A stretch of DNA of 10,071 nucleotides. It comes from Anaerobutyricum faecale. Lineage in GTDB: Bacteria; Bacillota; Clostridia; Lachnospirales; Lachnospiraceae. A program made the translations under genes and the position numbers. This document shows, in pieces, positions 6,357-10,071 of the stretch. The stretch spans positions 1 through 10,071 of the forward strand of contig DWWR01000106.1 in the NCBI GenBank assembly GCA_019119645.1. The letters run 5' to 3'. Within the stretch, counting starts at the first letter, position 1. Each line of letters begins with the position of its first letter. The notes below the pieces were generated by a model. It was not told the DNA's origin, made no database searches, and saw nothing but the letters and a program-made list of their open reading frames with translations.

Positions 6357-6389
6357 GTTAAAGTATTTCGCTTATGTTAAAATAACATA
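6357..6389. promoter_or_regulatory. Probable operator: GTTAAAGT repeat plus 17-bp palindrome
   Basis: TATGTTA-AAA-TAACATA (6373-6389) is a perfect palindrome with a 3-nt centre, the size and symmetry of a dimeric repressor site. GTTAAAGT (6357-6364) lies 19 nt before the GTTAAA inside it. The element is about 70 nt upstream of the ligase start and 35 nt upstream of the aminotransferase -35 box, so one protein could control both divergent genes. No clear -35/-10 pair for the ligase was found nearby. Confidence 0.5.
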
Positions 6390-6423
6390 TCGGGCATGAA
6401 AAGTCAACCGCAGCACCCTCTCG

Positions 6424-6452
6424 TTGACAGATTCTGCTTTTTCCACTATCAT
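6424..6452 (+). promoter_or_regulatory. SigA promoter of the aminotransferase-amidohydrolase unit
   Basis: A consensus -35 TTGACA (6424-6429) and TATCAT (6447-6452, one mismatch) are spaced by 17 nt. Transcription would begin near 6459, giving a leader of about 70 nt that contains the inverted repeat at 6463-6496. This placement also rules out the longer in-frame start at 6396, which lies upstream of the promoter. Confidence 0.75.
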
Positions 6453-6462
6453 AAAATAAACA

Positions 6463-6496
6463 TAACAGTTCTGGCAGGCGCATGGCTGAACTGTTA
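6463..6496 (+). repeat. Leader inverted repeat, 9-bp perfect arms
   Basis: TAACAGTTC (6463-6471) and GAACTGTTA (6488-6496) are exact complements around a 16-nt spacer. It begins a few bases after the predicted transcription start and ends 17 nt before the ribosome binding site AGAGG (6514-6518). No T-run follows, so it is not a terminator; it may be an mRNA-stabilising 5' hairpin or a repressor site just downstream of the promoter. Confidence 0.5.
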
Positions 6497-6527
6497 CAAA
6501 CAAACTATAGAAAAGAGGTACAGTTTT

Positions 6528-7712
6528 ATGTTAAACGAAAGAATGGTCGAACTGGGAACACAGCGTTCCGTTATTCGTGAACTTTTTGAATTTGGTAAAA
6601 TGCGCGCCGCTGAAATCGGTGCTGAAAATGTTTTTGATTTCTCCATCGGTAATCCGAGTGTTCCGGCACCGGACGCTGTCAATGAAACAGCCATGAAGCT
6701 CATCAAAGAAATGGATCCTGTTGTTCTTCACGGCTATACCAGCGCCCAGGGTGACGCCGGCGTCCGTCAGATGATTGCAGATTCCATCAACCGACGGTTC
6801 GGAACTGCCTTTGGCGCCGACAACCTTTACATGACCGTAGGCGCCGCTGCAGCCCTCTGCTGCTGCCTGAACGGTATATGCAATCCGAAGGATGAAGTGA
6901 TCGTTTTCGCTCCGTATTTCCCGGAATATAAGGTATTCATTGAGGGAGCCGGTGCATCCATGACACTGATCCCGGCTGATACCGAGGCCTTCCAGATTGA
7001 TTTTGACGCTTTCGGGGCAGCTTTAAATCCAAACACCAAAGCAGTCATCATCAACTCCCCGAATAACCCGAGCGGCGCTGTTTATTCTGAAGAGACCATC
7101 CAAAAACTTTCCGCCATGCTCACCGCCAAATCCGAAGAATACGGTCATCCGATTTATCTGATCACCGATGAACCTTACAGAGAGATCGTATTCGGAGGCA
7201 CTGTGGTTCCATATGTGCCAAAATATTATAAAAATACGCTGGTATGCTATTCCTGGTCCAAATCCCTCTCCCTCCCTGGCGAACGTATGGGATATATTGT
7301 CGTTCCGGATGAGATGGACGACCATGAGCTGGTTTACGCTGCCATCGCCGGAGCCGGACGTTCTCTCGGCTACGTCAACGCTCCTGGTCTGTTCCAGAGA
7401 GTCTGCGCCATGTGCGCGGATCTGACCGCCGATACTTCTGTTTATGAAACCAATAAAAATATTCTCATGACGGGCCTCCGTGATCTGGGCTTCCATGTGG
7501 TTGAGCCGGGCGGAACTTTCTATATGTTCCCCCGCACCTTAGAAGAGGACGACGTGGCCTTCTGTGAGCGTGCCAAAGAATACAATCTGCTGATCGTTCC
7601 GGGCGTTGGTTTCGGCTGTCCTGGACACGCCCGCGTCTCCTACTGTGTACAGACAGAGATGGTCAAACGTTCTCTGGACGCCTTCGAAAAACTGGCTAAA
7701 ACCTATCGCTAG
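6528..7712 (+). CDS. PLP-dependent aminotransferase, class I/II (fold type I)
   Basis: A 394-residue aminotransferase of the aspartate-aminotransferase superfamily, which moves an amino group between an amino acid and a 2-oxo acid using pyridoxal phosphate. Visible key residues: NNPSG (179-183), Asp214 and Tyr217 in TDEPYRE, the cofactor-binding Lys245 in YSWSKSLSLPGER with Arg253 as phosphate contact, and Arg369 in GHARVSY for the substrate carboxylate. The frame is open from 6396, but that start precedes the promoter; the ATG at 6528 has AGAGG 9 nt upstream and yields an N-terminus (MLNERMVELG) typical of clostridial members. The stop codon overlaps the ribosome binding site of the amidohydrolase gene, so the two are almost certainly co-transcribed. 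Substrate is not decided; clostridial relatives are usually annotated only as aminotransferase or aspartate aminotransferase. Confidence 0.93.
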   Translation: MLNERMVELGTQRSVIRELFEFGKMRAAEIGAENVFDFSIGNPSVPAPDAVNETAMKLIKEMDPVVLHGYTSAQGDAGVRQMIADSINRRFGTAFGADNLYMTVGAAAALCCCLNGICNPKDEVIVFAPYFPEYKVFIEGAGASMTLIPADTEAFQIDFDAFGAALNPNTKAVIINSPNNPSGAVYSEETIQKLSAMLTAKSEEYGHPIYLITDEPYREIVFGGTVVPYVPKYYKNTLVCYSWSKSLSLPGERMGYIVVPDEMDDHELVYAAIAGAGRSLGYVNAPGLFQRVCAMCADLTADTSVYETNKNILMTGLRDLGFHVVEPGGTFYMFPRTLEEDDVAFCERAKEYNLLIVPGVGFGCPGHARVSYCVQTEMVKRSLDAFEKLAKTYR

Positions 7713-7723
7713 GAGATGACCAC

Positions 7724-8584
7724 ATGATAATCGACTTTCACACACACACTTTTCCGGAAAAGATTTCTTCCAGAGTCGTAAAAAAGCTGGGAATCACCGC
7801 CCACATTAAGGCGTACACGGACGGTTCCATAGAGAATCTCGCCGCTTCCATGAAGAAAGCCGGTGTCAGTTATTCCGTCAATCTCCCGGTGATGACCAGT
7901 CCGGAACAGGTAGAGAAAATCAACAGTTCCATGATCGAAGACCGGGAAGCACTTCTTGCCAGAGGCATCATCGCCTTTGGCGGGCTGCACCCGGACTATA
8001 CCGATTACAAAAAAGAAATCCGGCGTCTCCGGGAGCATCACATCGCAGGCATCAAACTGCATCCGGCTTATCAGAACATCAATCTGGATGACATCCGCAT
8101 GCTTCGCATCATCGACTGTGCTTCTGAGGAAGGCCTTATCGTTCTCACCCACGCCGGTATTGATATCGGTATCTATGACCGCAACTACTGCAGTGTGGCA
8201 CATATTTTAAAGGTTATCGACGAAGTTCATCCGGAAAAGTTCGTTCTGGCCCATATGGGCAACTGGGACTGCTGGCAGGACGTGGAACGGGATCTGGCCG
8301 GTGCGCCGGTCTGGCTGGACACGGCTTTCTCCATCGGCCCCATTGCCAAAAATCCGGCCACCGATGAGCCTCCATATGAAGAGATGAATCTCCGCGACGA
8401 AGACTTCATCCGGCTCTGCCGCAGGCACGGCACCGACCGTATTCTTTTCGCCACCGATTCTCCATGGCAGGATCAGGCCGACTATATCGGACGCATCAAA
8501 GCCATGGATTTTAGTGATGCAGAAAAAGAGCAGATCTTCGGAGGAAATGCAGTGGCGCTTCTTGGACAGGAAGCGTTCCGGTAA
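7724..8584 (+). CDS. Metal-dependent amidohydrolase family protein (Amidohydro_2 type)
   Basis: A 286-residue TIM-barrel hydrolase or decarboxylase of the amidohydrolase-related family. Metal-site residues are all present: His6 and His8 (DFHTHTFP), His113 next to Lys111 (GIKLHP), His143 (LTHAG), His177 (LAHMGNWD) and Asp245 (FATDSPW). The FATDSPW ending and the lack of a carboxylated-lysine motif favour the Amidohydro_2 group, which includes ACMSD-like decarboxylases and lactone or amide hydrolases, over classical dihydroorotases. The length is short but ordinary for this group. The ATG lies 11 nt after the aminotransferase stop, and AGGAG (7711-7715) overlaps that TAG, which points to translational coupling. 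A strong hairpin ends the unit. Its pairing with an aminotransferase suggests the same pathway, but the reaction is unknown. Confidence 0.88.
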   Translation: MIIDFHTHTFPEKISSRVVKKLGITAHIKAYTDGSIENLAASMKKAGVSYSVNLPVMTSPEQVEKINSSMIEDREALLARGIIAFGGLHPDYTDYKKEIRRLREHHIAGIKLHPAYQNINLDDIRMLRIIDCASEEGLIVLTHAGIDIGIYDRNYCSVAHILKVIDEVHPEKFVLAHMGNWDCWQDVERDLAGAPVWLDTAFSIGPIAKNPATDEPPYEEMNLRDEDFIRLCRRHGTDRILFATDSPWQDQADYIGRIKAMDFSDAEKEQIFGGNAVALLGQEAFR

Positions 8585-8586
8585 AC

Positions 8587-8690
8587 AAAAAACTGCTGCA
8601 AAACATATCGTCAGTGCAAAATACAAGAGATTCCATTTCTCTTCGTATTTTGTCTGATGGACAAGTTTTGCAGCAGTTCTTTTATTATTG
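8587..8690. terminator. Long nested hairpin, bidirectional terminator
   Basis: Three stems stack almost continuously: AACTGCTGCAAAAC (8591-8604) with GTTTTGCAGCAGTT (8665-8678), 14 bp; CGTCAG (8609-8614) with CTGATG (8654-8659), one G-T pair; and CAAAATAC plus AAGAGA (8617-8630) with TCTCTT and GTATTTTG (8638-8652), with one bulged C. The loop is TTCCATT. Plus-strand T-richness follows (8678-8689), and the minus strand ends in TTTTTTG after the stem. It sits between the convergent amidohydrolase and upp genes, so it can terminate both. The length is well above that of an ordinary intrinsic terminator. Confidence 0.75.
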
Positions 8691-8694
8691 ATCC

Positions 8695-9324
8695 TTACTC
8701 CGTTCCGAAAATCCGGTCGCCGGCATCTCCCAGACCCGGACAGATGTAGGCGGCTTCATTTAATTCCCGGTCCAGATGTCCCACATAGATTTCCACGTCG
8801 GGATGAGCCTCCTGAAGCGCCTTCAGCCCTTCCGGCGCAGCAATGATGAAAAGACATTTGATATTCTTTCCGCCTCTCTGCTTAATGAAATCTACGGCCG
8901 CCACGGCGGAACCGCCGGTGGCCAGCATCGGATCCACCATGACTACCAGCCGCTCTCCAATGGATTCCGGCAGCTTGCAATAGTACTCGTGGGGCTTATG
9001 GGTCTCCGGATCCCGGTAAAGGCCGATGTGACCAATCTTTGCCGTCGGCACCAACGTAGTGATTCCGTTGACCATGCCAAGGCCGGCCCGCAGTACTGGT
9101 ACCACTGCCAGCTTTCTTCCGGAAATCACCGGACTTTTGCATTTCTCAATGGGCGTCTCAATCTCGACATCTTCCAGCGGAAGATCGCGGAGCGCCTCAT
9201 ACCCCATCAAAATAGCAATCTCCTCCACTATCTTGCGAAATTCACTGGTTCCGGTATGTTTATCCCGCAGGCGGGTAATCTTGTGCTGAATTAACGGATG
9301 ATTCATTATATATACATTTTTCAT
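8695..9324 (-). CDS. upp: Uracil phosphoribosyltransferase
   Basis: A 209-residue cytosolic enzyme that converts uracil and PRPP to UMP in pyrimidine salvage. It aligns over its whole length with the bacterial Upp family: HPLIQHK near the N-terminus (9-15), ETP and ISGRKL (57-72), VPVLRAGLGM (75-84), GLYRDPETHKP (101-111), the PRPP-binding loop VDPMLATGGSA (130-140), IAAPEG (161-166) and the uracil-binding C-terminus with PGLGDAGDRIFGT (196-208). The ATG at 9324 has AAGGGA about 8 nt upstream; a second in-frame ATG at residue 7 is possible but would make the protein short for the family. It lies 113 nt downstream of ddh on the same strand and is followed by the long hairpin. Confidence 0.97.
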   Translation of the reverse strand: MKNVYIMNHPLIQHKITRLRDKHTGTSEFRKIVEEIAILMGYEALRDLPLEDVEIETPIEKCKSPVISGRKLAVVPVLRAGLGMVNGITTLVPTAKIGHIGLYRDPETHKPHEYYCKLPESIGERLVVMVDPMLATGGSAVAAVDFIKQRGGKNIKCLFIIAAPEGLKALQEAHPDVEIYVGHLDRELNEAAYICPGLGDAGDRIFGTE

Positions 9325-9344
9325 ATATTTTTCCCTTTTGTCTG

Positions 9345-9366
9345 TGCCGGCGGAACTCTGCCGGCA
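9345..9366. repeat. GC-rich stem-loop between ddh and upp
   Basis: TGCCGGC (9345-9351) pairs with GCCGGCA (9360-9366) around an 8-nt loop. On the minus strand, where both flanking genes lie, no T-run follows, so it is a poor terminator for ddh; it lies just upstream of the upp ribosome binding site and might be a leader hairpin or processing site. A second short palindrome, CGGAAG-AC-CTTCCG, lies at 9402-9415. Confidence 0.4.
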
Positions 9367-9437
9367 TCTTTTGATATCATAACTGATTGACAGGTTCCTC
9401 GCGGAAGACCTTCCGGCCCGGCATGCATCAGAAAATC

Positions 9438-10071
9438 CTACAGCATAGAAGCCCGAAGTTCTTCACCGCTCTTGCTGCTCAGGTACGCAGGCGCAATGTC
9501 AAAGACTGTCTTGCAGCCGCTCTGTCCTTCTTTGTGCAGGCGGTATGCCGCTCTGGCGTAAGCGATCAGCACGCTGGACGTAAATTCCGGATTGGAATCC
9601 AGCTTCAGGCTGTACTCGATGAGGTGGCTGTGTTCACCCTCCCACCCGGTCTTTCCGCTGCGAAGTACAAAGCCGCCATGCGGGATACCACTGTGATTCT
9701 TATCAAGCTCTTCCTGGCTGATGAAATGTACTGTGGTATCGTAGTCAGAGAAATAGTTCGGCATAGTCTTGATCTCTTCCTCTACCTTTGCGGCGTCTGC
9801 TCCTTCCTCCAGGACAACAAAGCACTCGCGGGTATGTTTCTGACGGGTGGTGAGCTCCGGATTCTCCCCGTTTCTCACTGCGTCAAGAGCGGCCTCCACA
9901 GGAATGGTGTACTGTTTCGCATCTTTGACGCCTTCCACTCTCCGGATAGCGTCGGAATGCCCCTGGCTGACACCTTTTCCCCAGAAAGTATAGTCATTGC
10001 CTTCCGGCAGGATAGCGTTGGCATAGAGACGATTTAAGGAGAACATTCCAGGGTCCCAGCCCACGGAAATG
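9438..10071 (-). CDS. ddh: meso-Diaminopimelate D-dehydrogenase, C-terminal part (5' end outside window)
   Basis: About 210 C-terminal codons are visible; the N-terminal NADP-binding third is beyond the window. The enzyme makes meso-diaminopimelate in one step by NADPH-dependent reductive amination of L-2-amino-6-oxopimelate (tetrahydrodipicolinate), feeding peptidoglycan and lysine synthesis. Recognition rests on strong family segments: SVGWDPGMFSLNRLYA at the visible start, WGKGVSQGHSDAIRRVEG, MPNYFSDYDTTVHFI, GIPHGGFV, and LIEYSLKLDSNPEFTSSVL, all collinear with the Corynebacterium glutamicum enzyme as I recall it. The open frame continues through the window edge (the codons before VGW read Ile-Ser), so the apparent start at 10064 is a GTG encoding internal Val. 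Upp follows 113 nt downstream; no strong terminator separates them. Confidence 0.93.
   Translation of the reverse strand, partial: ISVGWDPGMFSLNRLYANAILPEGNDYTFWGKGVSQGHSDAIRRVEGVKDAKQYTIPVEAALDAVRNGENPELTTRQKHTRECFVVLEEGADAAKVEEEIKTMPNYFSDYDTTVHFISQEELDKNHSGIPHGGFVLRSGKTGWEGEHSHLIEYSLKLDSNPEFTSSVLIAYARAAYRLHKEGQSGCKTVFDIAPAYLSSKSGEELRASML

Noticed and set aside
6396..6527. 44-codon N-terminal extension of the aminotransferase
   Set aside because: It lies upstream of and across a consensus promoter and lacks a ribosome binding site; the ATG at 6528 has both and matches the family.
7023..7496. Open frame of 157 codons antisense to the aminotransferase
   Set aside because: It is a shadow frame opposite strongly conserved aminotransferase motifs.
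9345..9366. Hairpin as a ddh terminator
   Set aside because: On the minus strand no T-run follows the stem; kept only as a repeat.

Overview
The window looks like part of a chromosome from a spore-forming Clostridia species, most likely Lachnospiraceae. The reasons are two Spo0A-type sporulation regulators, strong AGGAGG-type ribosome binding sites, AT-rich intergenic spacers around coding sequence of moderate GC, and a meso-diaminopimelate dehydrogenase. The family assignment is an inference from gene content. No phage, transposon, CRISPR, rRNA or tRNA signal was seen.

Left edge (1-875). On the minus strand a good vegetative promoter leads into what looks like most of a yybP-ykoY (manganese-sensing) riboswitch, cut off by the window edge; the gene it controls is outside. 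Back to back with it is a TetR/AcrR-family regulator with its own promoter. It converges on the next block across a hairpin terminator.

Sporulation-regulator block (876-2718, minus strand). Two full-length Spo0A paralogs lie in tandem. The upstream copy has a canonical receiver, a near-consensus SigA promoter and a strong ribosome binding site. The downstream copy keeps the phospho-acceptor Asp and the DNA-binding domain but has lost one of the paired metal-binding acidic residues (Asp to His at residue 11) and differs at the start of a conserved DNA-binding helix. Neither copy sits next to spoIVB, the usual neighbour.

Metabolic block (2925-8690). This holds a sodium:solute symporter (+), an AMP-forming acyl/aryl-CoA ligase (-), and a two-gene unit (+) of a fold-type I aminotransferase and a metal-dependent amidohydrolase, which start 11 nt apart. 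The ligase and the aminotransferase diverge from a control region with a 17-bp perfect palindrome and a GTTAAAGT repeat. The same octamer occurs twice at the symporter promoter, which hints at shared regulation. Together the genes could take up an organic acid or amino-acid-like compound, activate it with CoA and process it by transamination and hydrolysis, but the substrate cannot be read from the sequence.

Right edge (8695-10071, minus strand). Housekeeping genes: uracil phosphoribosyltransferase (upp, complete) and the C-terminal two thirds of meso-diaminopimelate dehydrogenase (ddh), cut by the window end. A very long nested hairpin separates the amidohydrolase from upp.
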